In this document: piece by piece, positions 8,019-19,011 of the stretch
How the letters are laid out: every line of letters starts with the position of its first letter
Numbering within the stretch: position 1 is the stretch's first letter
Assembly: GCF_000233695.2 (NCBI RefSeq)
Contig: NZ_CM001488.1
Span: 460,049 to 524,048, forward strand
Length of the DNA: 64,000 nt
Origin: Desulfobacter postgatei 2ac9
GTDB lineage: Bacteria; Desulfobacterota; Desulfobacteria; Desulfobacterales; Desulfobacteraceae
Direction: 5' to 3'
Notes under the pieces: generated by a model
Databases searched by the model: none
Seen by the model: only the letters and a program-made list of their open reading frames with translations
What the model was told of the DNA's origin: nothing
Translations under genes and position numbers: made by a program

Positions 8019-8473
8019 TTAGGTCAGTTGAATTTCATTTATCTCATGGAAAGCTCTAAGTCGCATTCGTCATTTCAGTTTTAGGTCTGTGGGGCCGTCA
8101 TCATTGTCAAACCATTTAATTTCAACCGAAAATAGAATACAAAATCTTGATAATTTCTTTTATGGTCAATAGTTTTTTATTCAATTTTTGGGCCTGCTGA
8201 AATTGACCGGAATGCTTTAGACACCCCAGGTTAAACGTATACAAATTTAAAAGGGTTTGCAAGTCTTAGCGCTTGTTGGGTGGGGAAAAATTTGAACAAA
8301 GCTCACACCTAATGATTCGGGGGAGAGCGAATTTTCAAAATTCCCCAGAGATGATACAATTTTTTGTGTGAAATGGTTCATGGCCCCTGATTTTTCCCTC
8401 GCATAAAATGACCGACCCGGGAACGTGTCCGGTAATATCTACAGTCATCCCAATCCCCAGGCAGACAGTAAAA
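8019..8473. other. Gene-free stretch between pap and the HNH gene
   Basis: 455 bases, AT-rich, with no open frame that has family resemblance or a convincing start. It should contain the pap promoter (minus strand). I see no clear -10/-35 pair, hairpin or repeat. Confidence 0.5.
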
Positions 8474-8833
8474 TTACAATTTGCCTTTGAGCATGTCGCC
8501 AAGCCCGGCAAAAGGATTGGTGGTGCCCCAGGAGTCTGAGGTGCTCCCGGCCACTTCATCGGAATAGGCATCGGCGACCTGGTCCCGGCAATGTTCGTTG
8601 TCGTGGCAATAGATACACAGTAATTCCCAGTTGCTCCCATCAGGCGGGTTGTTGTCGTGGTTATGGTCTTTATGGTGAATAGTGAGTTCCTTGACTCGTT
8701 TGCCTTCAAACTCACGGCCACAATGGGCACAGACCCAGGGGAACATCTTAAGTGCACGCTCCCTGTAACCGGCCTGTCGGGACTGTTGCTCTTCCAATAC
8801 TTTCTGAATATGGTTTTCTTTTTTGTTTGCCAT
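8474..8833 (-). CDS. HNH nuclease, YajD-like
   Basis: 119 residues from the ATG at 8833, which has AGGAG about 8 bases upstream; an upstream in-frame start at 8881 lacks one. The zinc/HNH signature is complete: CAHCGREF, then LTIHHKDHNHDNNPPDGSNWELLC and IYCHDNEH. This gives two CxxC pairs with the ββα-metal His residues. Family members nick or cut DNA, and YajD-type proteins are small stand-alone HNH proteins of unknown role. The C-terminal tail is disordered (GSTSDSWGTTNPFAGLGDMLKGKL). No restriction or phage partner lies nearby except the unknown TPR gene upstream on the same strand. Confidence 0.88.
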   Translation of the reverse strand: MANKKENHIQKVLEEQQSRQAGYRERALKMFPWVCAHCGREFEGKRVKELTIHHKDHNHDNNPPDGSNWELLCIYCHDNEHCRDQVADAYSDEVAGSTSDSWGTTNPFAGLGDMLKGKL

Positions 8834-9035
8834 ATAATCTACTCCTGTTTTTTTAATTGGTGCTTGAAGGAAAATTGCCACCCCCCTTTCGTTGATAATG
8901 ACAATTTTGATTTAAAAAATAATCTCAGGTCTCCCGTTAAATTGTTCGCAACTATTATTTTACCACATATACAGAACGTGCGAGAGACCAGTATAATTTT
9001 CACCATCCCATGCTTAAACGGTTGGATAATAATCT

Positions 9036-10076
9036 CTATTGAGCGTCAGAATCAATTTTATCCGTTATTGAATTGATTTTTGAAGACTGCGAACTATTTA
9101 ATATATTTTTTACCCAACTATATCTATCAGGATCATTCTTATACAAAAATTTAGCCAAATCCTTACGTTTAGATTTGTCGGATCGCATCAAGATACTGCG
9201 GAGATCATCATCTATTAATTTTTGAGGAGCACCAAGCTTTCTGGCCTTTTCATACCATGATTGTCCTTCTTCATATTTGCCAAGCTCCATATTGACAGCT
9301 CCTAAAAGAGTACAAGGTCGAAAATTATTTGGTGTAAGAATATGGGCTTGATTTCCAAAAGACAAAGCTTCATCAAATTCTTTTAAATCTCTTTTCACTC
9401 CTCCGAAAGTCGTTTTGAACGCGGAGTTTACTTTTTTTGTTTTTAAAATTGTATCATTGATCTTCTCCAAAAACGTGTTTGCTTTTTTTGATTGACCGCA
9501 CTTTCGAAAGTGGCTGCTTGCATTTATTGCATCCCAAGGGTTTTTCGTTTTTTTGAATTCCATTGAAAAAAAATCTGCTTCATTTTTATGATATTTTTCT
9601 CGAAGTCTATGAGTGTAGTACCCATAGTAGTTCCCTTTCCGAGCTATCATAAGCCATATGATTTCCTTTTGATCAAGTCTTGAACCCTGGTCTACTTTTT
9701 CAATGATGGTTTTCAATTTTTGGTAATCAGCCTTCTCGACTGATGACACAGGCAAATCATACTTTTGAAATAATCTTTTGACTAATGTTCGTTTTCTATT
9801 TTTTTCAGCCTTTATTGTTTCTTGCTTAACCCTTTTTTTTTGTTCAGATCGGGCATTTTCCAAATATTCATCAAATGAAAGTTGTTTACAAGCATATCTT
9901 AATAGACTCTTGAGTTTAGCCTTTTCTAAATATTCTTTTGTTATTTCAGGTATAAAATCCGGAGCCAATTCTAAGCGGCGAATTAGGTTAGAAAGGAAAG
10001 TTCCAGGTTTTGAGGAATCAGTCAAATCTTCAAGACAGTATTTAACTGCTAATGCTTTTAATTGGTTTTTATCCAT
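9036..10076 (-). CDS. Unknown AT-rich protein with TPR-like repeats
   Basis: 346 residues. The N-terminal half is Lys/Glu-rich and helical, with a charged segment at about 75-100 (KKRVKQETIKAEKNRKRTL). The C-terminal half has helical pairs that look like tetratricopeptide repeats: one from DLKEFDEALSFGNQAHILTPN, the next from LLGAVNMELGKYEEGQSWYEKARKLG. No signal peptide or catalytic motif is visible. Base composition is clearly more AT-rich than the metabolic genes around it, which suggests acquisition. It lies about 200 bases upstream of the HNH gene on the same strand, but the gap makes an operon uncertain. Function is unknown. Confidence 0.7.
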   Translation of the reverse strand: MDKNQLKALAVKYCLEDLTDSSKPGTFLSNLIRRLELAPDFIPEITKEYLEKAKLKSLLRYACKQLSFDEYLENARSEQKKRVKQETIKAEKNRKRTLVKRLFQKYDLPVSSVEKADYQKLKTIIEKVDQGSRLDQKEIIWLMIARKGNYYGYYTHRLREKYHKNEADFFSMEFKKTKNPWDAINASSHFRKCGQSKKANTFLEKINDTILKTKKVNSAFKTTFGGVKRDLKEFDEALSFGNQAHILTPNNFRPCTLLGAVNMELGKYEEGQSWYEKARKLGAPQKLIDDDLRSILMRSDKSKRKDLAKFLYKNDPDRYSWVKNILNSSQSSKINSITDKIDSDAQ

Positions 10077-10626
10077 TTTATGTCTATAAATCCTTAGTTA
10101 TCGTGCTTGCACCATGCCCTTAAAATCTGTGTGTTCTCCAGGAACATTGGAGCTTAAACATTCCCTGTAGAAAATTGCAACAGTCAATTTTATGCCCTGT
10201 TAAATTGCCTTTTCCCTGATTTAAAGAATCATGAGCCATGCTATTTGCAGCTCGCAGGTATCGGTGAAGGCTATGGCATAACGGTATTGGAAAGCTTCCA
10301 TGGGTACGAATCATACTGAACCGGGTAGTGACTGTTTGATTTTTTTTGCTCCTTTTTCAGGCTGGGAGGCTGCCTGAGCAGCCGATTCAGTCCCTTTCAG
10401 CAAAACCTCGTATGCTTTCCAAGATCGCCGTTCGGCCTGGCTTTAGACCGGTTTGCTTTGCCTGCAAAACCTTACAACCACTATTATTTTATACGCATTT
10501 TTATATGATTTTTATCGCGTTGTTTTATTTTTGATATTCAAATAAACACTTTTAATATAAACCAAATGCAAAACATCGCATTTTTATCGTGGTTAGGGTT
10601 TTTAAATGGGCCGAAGCGAATAGAAA
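10077..10626. other. Gene-free stretch upstream of the receiver/PEP-binding gene
   Basis: 550 bases between divergent genes. A perfect 6-bp hairpin (GGCTGC-CTGA-GCAGCC, 10368-10383) has no T-tract. The last 150 bases are very AT-rich and probably hold the promoter of the gene at 10627. Open frames of about 60 codons on both strands have no family resemblance that I can recognise. Confidence 0.5.
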
Positions 10627-13227
10627 ATGGATAAAATTACCGAAAAAATAAAAGTCAGACCTGAAAATTCACACTCCCCTGGTATTCAGGTCAGGAGTAT
10701 TCTATTTGTTTCCGCGCCTTACCAATTGCCGGGACTCAAAGCGGATATTCACCCATCCCCCTGGAAGATCACCTACGCTGTTTCCATGGAAGAGGCTGCC
10801 GCACTGCTCGGCAAGGCAGATTTTAACCTCGTTTTCATTGAAATGCAGACTCTGGATCACAAAACAGAGATCACGATACAGCACCTCAAGGGACTTTGCC
10901 CCGGCCTGCCGGTCATTCTTCTGGCGCCACCGGGCCACTGCAAAAACCGGTCTTTGGAACGGGATGCGGATCACATCTTTATCTGGTCCGGGACACCTGA
11001 GGTTTTCCATGCCATGGTCCGCTTCATTGAGGACCAGCGCTGCAAGGATACCACCCGCCGTGCAGTTCTACTGGTGGAGGACAGCCTTGAATACGCCTCG
11101 TTTTTCCTTCCCGCGGTATACAAAGGCATAGATACGGCTTTTCCGGGGGCCAGGCCTCCCAGGCTTGTCCTGGCCGGGTCTCATGAAACAGCCATGGCCC
11201 GGTTCCGTGAATTGGGAAACCGCCTTGAATGTGTCCTTTCCGATACCCGGCTTCCCTGGCAGGGAAGAGAAGCGTCCGGGGCCGGGATTGACATCCTGTC
11301 AACCATTCACAGGGAAATGCCCGAACTTCCCATTATGCTCATGAGTGCGGAATCTGCAAACAAAACAAGGGCGGAAAGCATCCCGGCGCCTTTTTTGGAT
11401 AAAAATGCCAAACATCTGGGCCCCAACCTCCATGAGTTTTTCCGCAGCCTGACAGCGAACCGCCCGGTTGGGGGGCGAAACACCCTTCCCAAAGACCCGT
11501 ATCCTGTGCAAACATGCCCTGCCGGGTTTACCAGAATCGGAAACGGATCCATCGGTGGTAAGGCCAGGGGCCTGGCCTTTCTGGCCCAGACCCTTAACCG
11601 CCGTCCCGACCTTGTAGCTGTCTATTCGGAAATGACCGTCAACATCCCTGATTCTCTGATCCTCTGCACAGACATTTTTGAGGATTTTGTCCGTGACAAC
11701 GGATTGGCAAGATTTACCGGCCGCCCCCTGGCGGATCTGGTCCAGGCATTCATTGACGCCCCTTTGACCGGGGAGGTGCTCGGGCATTTGCAAACCTATC
11801 TGGCCGGTACGTGTGCCCCTCTGGCAGTTCGCTCCTCCAGCCTTCTGGAAGATGCCGTGACCCATCCCTGCGCCGGGTTGTACAAAACTTACATGATCCC
11901 CAACAACCATGCCGACCCTGATCTCCGGTTGTCCCATCTTGCGACCGCAGTCAAGCTGGTCTATGCCTCTGCATACTATAAAAATGCGAGGGCTTTTATA
12001 CGCAGCACAACGACTCACCCCTTCAGGGACAGTATGGCCGTTATGATCCAGGAAACAGCCGGCAGCCGGCACGGAGATTTTTTCTACCCGGCCATTTCGG
12101 GCACGGCCCATTCCTTGAATTTTTACCCTGCGGCCAATGCCAAAGCCGATGAGGGTGTCTTGAACCTGGCACTGGGTTTAGGCCATACCCTGGCCCAGGG
12201 GGAGCAGAGTTTCAGGGTTTTCCCCAAGCATCCCCAGGCCACGCCCCAATTTTCCGGAACCCGTGATTTTCTGGAAAAAACACAAAATCGTTTTTATGCA
12301 CTCAGAATGACAGGCTACCCCGAGACCCTGTGCTTCGGGATTTGTTCCAACCTGGAACGTCGGGATCTGTCCCAGGCTTTAAATGAGGCCCCGGTCAAAA
12401 CCCTGGCCTCCACCTATATGCCTTTAGAGGACCGAATTCGAGATACTTGGTACTGTCGAGGCCCTAAAGTGATCACTTTTGCCCAGGTTCTGAAATACGG
12501 GGCCCCGCCCCTTACCGCCCTGGTGAACGATCTCATGACAGCTTTGGCTCATGCTGCCGGCGGCCCAATAGAGCTGGAGTTTACCGCCGACCTCCCGGAC
12601 AGATCAGGCGGACCCTGGAAAATTTCCCTGCTCCAGGTCCGGCCCATGTCAAGTCCACGGGACACCAGCCTGATCACCAGAGCAGATCTTGACGAAGCCG
12701 TCTGCGTCTCCACCTCGGCTCTGGGAAACGGCACCCTGGACACCATCCGGGACATCATCTATGTCAACCCGGAAGTTTTTGAGGGGGGTAAGACCCCGGA
12801 TATGGCACAGCAGATCAGCCGCATTAATGCGGAACTGGCCAAAACCAACCGCCGGTTTCTGCTGGCCGGTCCGGGGCGATGGGGGTCATCGGATCCTTGG
12901 CTGGGCATCCCTGTGGACTGGCAGCAGATCTCCGGTGCCGGTGCCATCGTGGAAATCCGGGACGGCACCATCCATGCCGATGCCTCATGGGGCTCCCATT
13001 TTTTTAACACCATCACTGCCCACGGTGTTCCCTATATCACCGTGAATTCGGGAACTTGCGACCGCATCGACTTGGAAAACCTGGCCGGCTGCCGCACTGT
13101 CCGGGATGAGGGATTCATCCGTCACATGCGCTTGAATCGTCCCCTGCTGATTAAAATCGATGGAAAACATTCCCGCGGTGTCATCATTGACGCCGGAAAA
13201 GCAGACAATGACATACAGGATCAATGA
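10627..13227 (+). CDS. Receiver-like domains fused to a PEP/pyruvate-binding (PPDK N-terminal) domain
   Basis: 866 residues. Residues about 20-135 form a degenerate receiver-like domain (FNLVFIEM at the phospho-site). Residues about 140-280 form a second receiver with its key residues kept: LLVEDS, VLSDTRLPW with the acceptor Asp, MSAES, and Lys in LDKNA. From about 295 comes the ATP-grasp-type PPDK/PEP-synthase N-terminal domain (GNGSIGGKARGL, PLAVRSSSLLEDA, ending near LLQVRPMSS). A C-terminal extension follows (LLAGPGRWGSSDPWLGIPV). The phosphohistidine swivel and PEP-binding domains of real PEP synthase are absent, so it cannot perform the full dikinase reaction. I infer a phosphorylation-regulated, ATP-dependent regulator or phosphotransferase. 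It is followed by gdhA 95 bases on. Confidence 0.8.
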   Translation: MDKITEKIKVRPENSHSPGIQVRSILFVSAPYQLPGLKADIHPSPWKITYAVSMEEAAALLGKADFNLVFIEMQTLDHKTEITIQHLKGLCPGLPVILLAPPGHCKNRSLERDADHIFIWSGTPEVFHAMVRFIEDQRCKDTTRRAVLLVEDSLEYASFFLPAVYKGIDTAFPGARPPRLVLAGSHETAMARFRELGNRLECVLSDTRLPWQGREASGAGIDILSTIHREMPELPIMLMSAESANKTRAESIPAPFLDKNAKHLGPNLHEFFRSLTANRPVGGRNTLPKDPYPVQTCPAGFTRIGNGSIGGKARGLAFLAQTLNRRPDLVAVYSEMTVNIPDSLILCTDIFEDFVRDNGLARFTGRPLADLVQAFIDAPLTGEVLGHLQTYLAGTCAPLAVRSSSLLEDAVTHPCAGLYKTYMIPNNHADPDLRLSHLATAVKLVYASAYYKNARAFIRSTTTHPFRDSMAVMIQETAGSRHGDFFYPAISGTAHSLNFYPAANAKADEGVLNLALGLGHTLAQGEQSFRVFPKHPQATPQFSGTRDFLEKTQNRFYALRMTGYPETLCFGICSNLERRDLSQALNEAPVKTLASTYMPLEDRIRDTWYCRGPKVITFAQVLKYGAPPLTALVNDLMTALAHAAGGPIELEFTADLPDRSGGPWKISLLQVRPMSSPRDTSLITRADLDEAVCVSTSALGNGTLDTIRDIIYVNPEVFEGGKTPDMAQQISRINAELAKTNRRFLLAGPGRWGSSDPWLGIPVDWQQISGAGAIVEIRDGTIHADASWGSHFFNTITAHGVPYITVNSGTCDRIDLENLAGCRTVRDEGFIRHMRLNRPLLIKIDGKHSRGVIIDAGKADNDIQDQ

Positions 13228-13319
13228 GTTCCCCCTCCGCTGATTTTTTTACGGATAATACCTAACAATTCGATCTCATTAATTCAATTTACAATACTCA
13301 CATTTCAAAGGAAAGGTAG

Positions 13320-14672
<1,353 letters not shown>

Positions 14673-14711
14673 CCCTTAAATTCCTGGTATATCACAATTT
14701 ATATCAGTATC

Positions 14712-14737
14712 AGCCGCCCTGTCAGTATCGGGCGGCT
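14712..14737 (+). terminator. Hairpin after gdhA, possible terminator or attenuator
   Basis: AGCCGCCC (14712-14719) pairs with GGGCGGCT (14730-14737) around a 10-nt loop. It is followed by GGAAAAATTTAGGAGG and has no proper U-tract. It lies 40 bases past gdhA and directly before the ribosome-binding site of the regulator gene, so it may end, trim or modulate the gdhA message. Confidence 0.45.
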
Positions 14738-14759
14738 GGAAAAATTTAGGAGGGAGGAA

Positions 14760-15710
14760 GTGGGGCATACTGTGGAGCAGCCAGATATCGAAAGCCTGGT
14801 CCGCCGCAACCGGGAGCTTGAACAATTGGAGCAGGAGCACCGGCGCATGGAGTTAATCTTCAAGCAGCAGGCCCATAATCTCCAGGAACGTATGAAGGAA
14901 ATCAACTGCCTGTACGGTATTTCCAAGATCCTGGAACAGACCGGCCTCTCCCTGGAAGAGACCTTCCAGAAAGTGGTCAATATCATTCCTCCCTCCTGGC
15001 AGTACCCGGAGATCACATGCGCCCAGCTCCTCATCAATGACCAGAGTTTCCGAACCAAAAATTACAAAAACACCTTTTGGAAACAGCAGACCGAAATCAT
15101 TGCCTACGGTGAACCCATGGGCATCCTTACGGTCTGTTACCTGGAAAAGCGCCCCGACCTTGACGAAGGCGCATTTCTGGCCGAAGAACGGTCGCTGATC
15201 AATGCTATAGCCGAACATCTCGGCCGGACGATAGAGCGGAAAATGGCGGAAAACGAACTGCGGGAATCCCGGCGCAAGCTCAAGGAACAGAACCAGCAGC
15301 TCAAGGAAAAAAATATTGCCTTGCGGGAAGTGATGAGCCAACTGCGTGAGGAAAAAGCCGATCTGGAAGAACGGGTTCTGGCCAATGTGGAAAATCTGCT
15401 GCTGCCCCTGGTCAAAAAAATGGGAGACCGGGGATCGCACTTGGATAAAGAATACCTGCGACTGCTGGAAGAAAACATCGCCCAGCTGACCTCTTCCTTT
15501 GGTTCCAAAATCGGTCACTTCAACCAACGCCTCACGCCCAGGGAAAGCGAAATCTGCAATATGATCCGCGCCGGCCTGGGCTCCAAGGAGATTGGAAAAA
15601 TGCTCAACATCTCCTACCGCAGTGTGGAAACCTATAGAAACCACATCCGCAAAAAGTTGGGCATCACCAATAAAAAAATTAACCTGACATCTTACCTGTC
15701 CGGCCTGTAA
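14760..15710 (+). CDS. GAF-like/coiled-coil LuxR-family transcriptional regulator
   Basis: 316 residues from a GTG at 14760 directly after a strong GGAGGGAGG site. Residues about 10-45 form a coiled coil and about 45-165 a GAF-like sensor segment (EINCLYGISKILEQTGLSLEE, then AEERSLINAIAEHLGRTIERK). Residues about 170-215 form a second coiled coil. The C-terminus has a LuxR/FixJ HTH: LTPRESEICNMIRAGLGSKE, IGKMLNISYRSVETYRNHIR. It is a cytoplasmic one-component regulator, without a receiver domain. It lies between the two glutamate dehydrogenase genes, 19 bases upstream of the second, and so probably controls one or both. Confidence 0.85.
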   Translation: MGHTVEQPDIESLVRRNRELEQLEQEHRRMELIFKQQAHNLQERMKEINCLYGISKILEQTGLSLEETFQKVVNIIPPSWQYPEITCAQLLINDQSFRTKNYKNTFWKQQTEIIAYGEPMGILTVCYLEKRPDLDEGAFLAEERSLINAIAEHLGRTIERKMAENELRESRRKLKEQNQQLKEKNIALREVMSQLREEKADLEERVLANVENLLLPLVKKMGDRGSHLDKEYLRLLEENIAQLTSSFGSKIGHFNQRLTPRESEICNMIRAGLGSKEIGKMLNISYRSVETYRNHIRKKLGITNKKINLTSYLSGL

Positions 15711-15729
15711 TCCGCATGGAGGAACACCC

Positions 15730-18700
15730 ATGGGCAACCTGCTGCCCGACATCAGCCACTCCCCCCATATTATTGACCGCGCCGACGCACTCAACCTCAG
15801 CATCAGGATTCTCTACGAGGCGGTCATTGATCTTTCCGCCCAGGGTCTGATTACGGCCCATTGCATCAATATGGCCGCAGGTATCCTGCTCAATGATTTG
15901 GGGCTCCCCAGCTATTTTTTCGAAAATATCACCAAGGACTCCCTCAAGCAGATCCTATCCTCCATTGCCTCCAGTATCGCCGTCCAGGATGGCCGGGTCG
16001 TCCTGGTGGGACGGGTAGCCCACATCGACTTTGACCTGGGGCAGGGCAGTGAGGTCCAGCGGGTCCGCATCGCCACCCGGGAAACCCGGGACGCTATGGA
16101 AAAACTTATGGAAAACATGATATCCGGCCATCGCAGGGAATATTACTACAGCCTGGAAAATGAATACTACACCTATATTTTCCGGCCGGAGACGGTAAAC
16201 GATTTCACCAAACATGAGTTTAAGGCATCTCCCTTTCTTTTCAACCTTGCCGGAGATTACACCGCAACCCCGGAATCCACCCGCATGCGGTATGAAGACT
16301 TTCTAAGGGATTGCAAGATATCGGTGACGCCCCTGGTGGAAGCCTTCAATCTGCCGGCCACTGCGGAAACCCGGATCATGTTCAACTCGGATTTCGCCAC
16401 CCCCCAAATCCCAATTTTCCGGCAGTTACTCAAAGACCACGGCTTCAGCCTCATGCGGGCCTATTGGGAACCCTATTGGGGCGGCACCGATGTTCCCACG
16501 TCTATCTGCTCCATATATATCCGGGGAGAACTTTCACGGACCCAGGAAAATAAATTGATTCGGGACATTCAGGATTTTTTGGCCTTTGATGTGGGCCCTG
16601 TCACTAAACTTTATGTGGAAGGAAAGCTGACCTACAAGGAAATGCTTTTTGCCGGCAATGCAATTGATTTTGCACGGATATTCATCTTCTCGGAAAGCAA
16701 GGCCCAAAGTGATTCTGCCATTATGTCCCGCCTGGATGACAGGGCCTGTGAAGAGGCTTTTGCCGCCCGGATCCACGAGGCCGCCCGCGCCGCCTTTGAC
16801 ATCCGAACCATTGAGGCCGCTGTTACGGCCCACCCCGGCCTGCTTAAAGCCTTATATGAATTATTTGCCCTTCGTTTTGATCCGACCACGGCCTCGCTTC
16901 GGTCGATAGCGGATTTCACAAAACAACTTGAGACGTTCCATCAAATGTGCCGGAGCCGCCTCACAGAACACCCCACAGCGCTGCAGGTCTTCCGGTTCAT
17001 GACAAAGCTTGTGACCAACTGCCAAAAGACCAATTTTTATACCCCGGGTAAACGGGCTTACAGCTTTCGCCTGGACAGCGGTATCCTGGACCCCCTGGTA
17101 TATAATCGGCCTGTTTACGGGATTTTTTTTATCAACGGCCACTATGCTGCAGGCATCCACATGCGGTCTGCCGACATTGCCCGGGGCGGTCTGCGCCTGG
17201 TAACAGGTGGGGCTGCGGCCCACGAAAGGCAGATCGAAAATGCGGCTCTGCTCAGCTTTATCCTGGGGCCCCGGGACCGGCGGCTTAAGCATAAGGACAT
17301 CTGCGAGGACGGCGCTGCAGGTGTAATCGTTCTCCATCCAATCTACTGTGAATATTCCAGGGATGCAGTGTTGGATTTCATCGAAGGTATCCTGGATATC
17401 ACCCTCCCCAATGAACATGTAATGGATTATTACGGCCGCCCTGAAATACTTTTTTTCGAACCGGATCGGGGCACGGCAGGTCTCATGTATACCGTGGCCC
17501 TCCGGGCAAAGGAGCGGGGCTATCCCCACTGGCGGACCATTGCCACCGAAAAGGGCTGCGGTATCCTCCACGATAATTACGGTCTTCTGGACAACGGCAA
17601 GCTGTTCGCGCTGCTTCCGGCCGGGAACGGCCTCAGCGACCTGCAAGTCGATGGAAAGTCCCAGCTGGTCACCAAAGATCTGGAGAGAGTTAGGAAAAAT
17701 ATCAGTGGGAAAATTAAAACCCTGGGCATGACCACCACGGCTATGATGGCGGCATTCCGCACCCTGATCCACCACCATGATATCCGGGAAAAAGATCTTA
17801 ATCTTATGGTCATCGGCGGACCCGGCGGCCGGTTGGCGGGAAATGAACTGATCTGCTGCCGGAGCCGGATTTGCCTGGCCATAGACAACGAAGGTGTCCT
17901 CTTTGATCCCACCGGCCTGGATCCAGGTGAATTGGAAAAATTGGTCTTAGCCGCCCGTACCGGCATCGCCGCGGGCACTATGGCCTTTCCTGCGGACATG
18001 CTATCCCCGGAGGGATTCAAGGTACCGGCGACGGCTGCGCGCATCTTTCTGCCCGACGGTACCGTGATCGAAGACAGTGCCCTTTTCCACCGGGCCTTTT
18101 TCTTTGATCCGGCAATGAGAGCCTACATTCGCAGGGCCGGCATCCGGGCCTGTCTGCCCTGCGGCGGATTCAAAGGTGGGGTCACCGGAAGAACCGTCAC
18201 ATCCTTTCTGAAAAATTTCAAGGAACTTGAATTCATCGTGGAAGGTGCCGGCCTTTTTTTCGACAACGACGCCCGGCGGTATATTGCGACAAACACCTGC
18301 ATCCGTCACCTCAAGGATAGTACTGCCAACAAGGGCGGCCTATTCTCCTCAGTCATGGCCGAAGTCCTCCCGGGTTTCCTTCTTGGGGACCAATACGAGG
18401 GCGCCATACTTGAAGATTCTAAAGTGTGCGGTGCCCTGATTCGAGAGATTATAGGTCTTGTTGAAACCCATGCGGCAGCGGAAACAAAGATAATAATCAG
18501 CCGCAGTAAAGCAGACCCGTCCATTCCGCTTTTTGCCCAATCGGACAAGGCAGGGGAAGAGATCCTGGCCCTTCAGGAAACATTGCGAACCAGACTCAAC
18601 ACCATATTAAAGCAGAAAACCCTGGTCTGGAAAATATTGGCGGCATATATCCCCGAGACGTTGGTCAAACTAATCGGGAAAAAGCGGATCACAGATATCC

Positions 18701-18909
18701 TCAATACCGATCCCATGCAGGAATACCGGAACGCCATCATCACCAAAAAACTGGCGGCCACGGCCTTTTACCGGTTCGGCCTGGAATGGGAGAATTTTAC
18801 GGCAAAGCTGGAAAAAGACTTTATAGGCACCGTGACAGATCTGGCAGCGCCTCTCTCTCATCAGAGCGCATGGCCGGTTTCAGCTGTGTCGCCCGGAGCG
18901 TTGCCGTAG
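15730..18909 (+). CDS. Large NAD-type glutamate dehydrogenase
   Basis: 1,059 residues, similar in size to the 115-kDa class of NAD-dependent glutamate dehydrogenases. A long N-terminal regulatory region (about 1-430) precedes the catalytic core. The core begins near YGIFFINGHYAAGIHMRSADIARGG and contains GAAGVIVLHP, the segment LPNEHVMDYYGRPEILFFEPD, and a Rossmann-like stretch LMVIGGPGGRLAGNELIC. A late segment, CLPCGGFKGGVTGRT, is also typical. It is expected to deaminate glutamate to 2-oxoglutarate with NAD+. GGAGG precedes the ATG by 7 bases, and the regulator gene is immediately upstream. A pairing with gdhA implies one assimilating and one degrading enzyme. Exact kinetics cannot be read from sequence. 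Confidence 0.88.
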   Translation: MGNLLPDISHSPHIIDRADALNLSIRILYEAVIDLSAQGLITAHCINMAAGILLNDLGLPSYFFENITKDSLKQILSSIASSIAVQDGRVVLVGRVAHIDFDLGQGSEVQRVRIATRETRDAMEKLMENMISGHRREYYYSLENEYYTYIFRPETVNDFTKHEFKASPFLFNLAGDYTATPESTRMRYEDFLRDCKISVTPLVEAFNLPATAETRIMFNSDFATPQIPIFRQLLKDHGFSLMRAYWEPYWGGTDVPTSICSIYIRGELSRTQENKLIRDIQDFLAFDVGPVTKLYVEGKLTYKEMLFAGNAIDFARIFIFSESKAQSDSAIMSRLDDRACEEAFAARIHEAARAAFDIRTIEAAVTAHPGLLKALYELFALRFDPTTASLRSIADFTKQLETFHQMCRSRLTEHPTALQVFRFMTKLVTNCQKTNFYTPGKRAYSFRLDSGILDPLVYNRPVYGIFFINGHYAAGIHMRSADIARGGLRLVTGGAAAHERQIENAALLSFILGPRDRRLKHKDICEDGAAGVIVLHPIYCEYSRDAVLDFIEGILDITLPNEHVMDYYGRPEILFFEPDRGTAGLMYTVALRAKERGYPHWRTIATEKGCGILHDNYGLLDNGKLFALLPAGNGLSDLQVDGKSQLVTKDLERVRKNISGKIKTLGMTTTAMMAAFRTLIHHHDIREKDLNLMVIGGPGGRLAGNELICCRSRICLAIDNEGVLFDPTGLDPGELEKLVLAARTGIAAGTMAFPADMLSPEGFKVPATAARIFLPDGTVIEDSALFHRAFFFDPAMRAYIRRAGIRACLPCGGFKGGVTGRTVTSFLKNFKELEFIVEGAGLFFDNDARRYIATNTCIRHLKDSTANKGGLFSSVMAEVLPGFLLGDQYEGAILEDSKVCGALIREIIGLVETHAAAETKIIISRSKADPSIPLFAQSDKAGEEILALQETLRTRLNTILKQKTLVWKILAAYIPETLVKLIGKKRITDILNTDPMQEYRNAIITKKLAATAFYRFGLEWENFTAKLEKDFIGTVTDLAAPLSHQSAWPVSAVSPGALP

Positions 18910-19011
18910 TTGCCTTGGAGCAAGAAATTCTGGAAATCTATGAATAAGTCATAGGACCGGACCTGCTCTTGGGCTTGAATACACAAAACAATCATCACAC
19001 TCAAGCTTACG

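Noticed and set aside
8335-8757. 140-codon minus-strand frame overlapping the HNH gene
   Set aside because: Different frame from the HNH motif; repeats of Thr/Pro typical of an out-of-frame reading.
10120-10314. 64-codon minus-strand open frame upstream of the receiver/PEP-binding gene
   Set aside because: No ribosome-binding site and no recognisable domain; composition does not look protein-like.
11299-12111. 270-codon minus-strand open frame inside the receiver/PEP-binding gene
   Set aside because: Antisense shadow in a GC-rich gene, with no family resemblance, while the plus strand has clear domains.
14853-15803. 316-codon minus-strand open frame opposite the LuxR gene
   Set aside because: Shadow of the regulator gene, whose GTG has a strong ribosome-binding site and a clear HTH.
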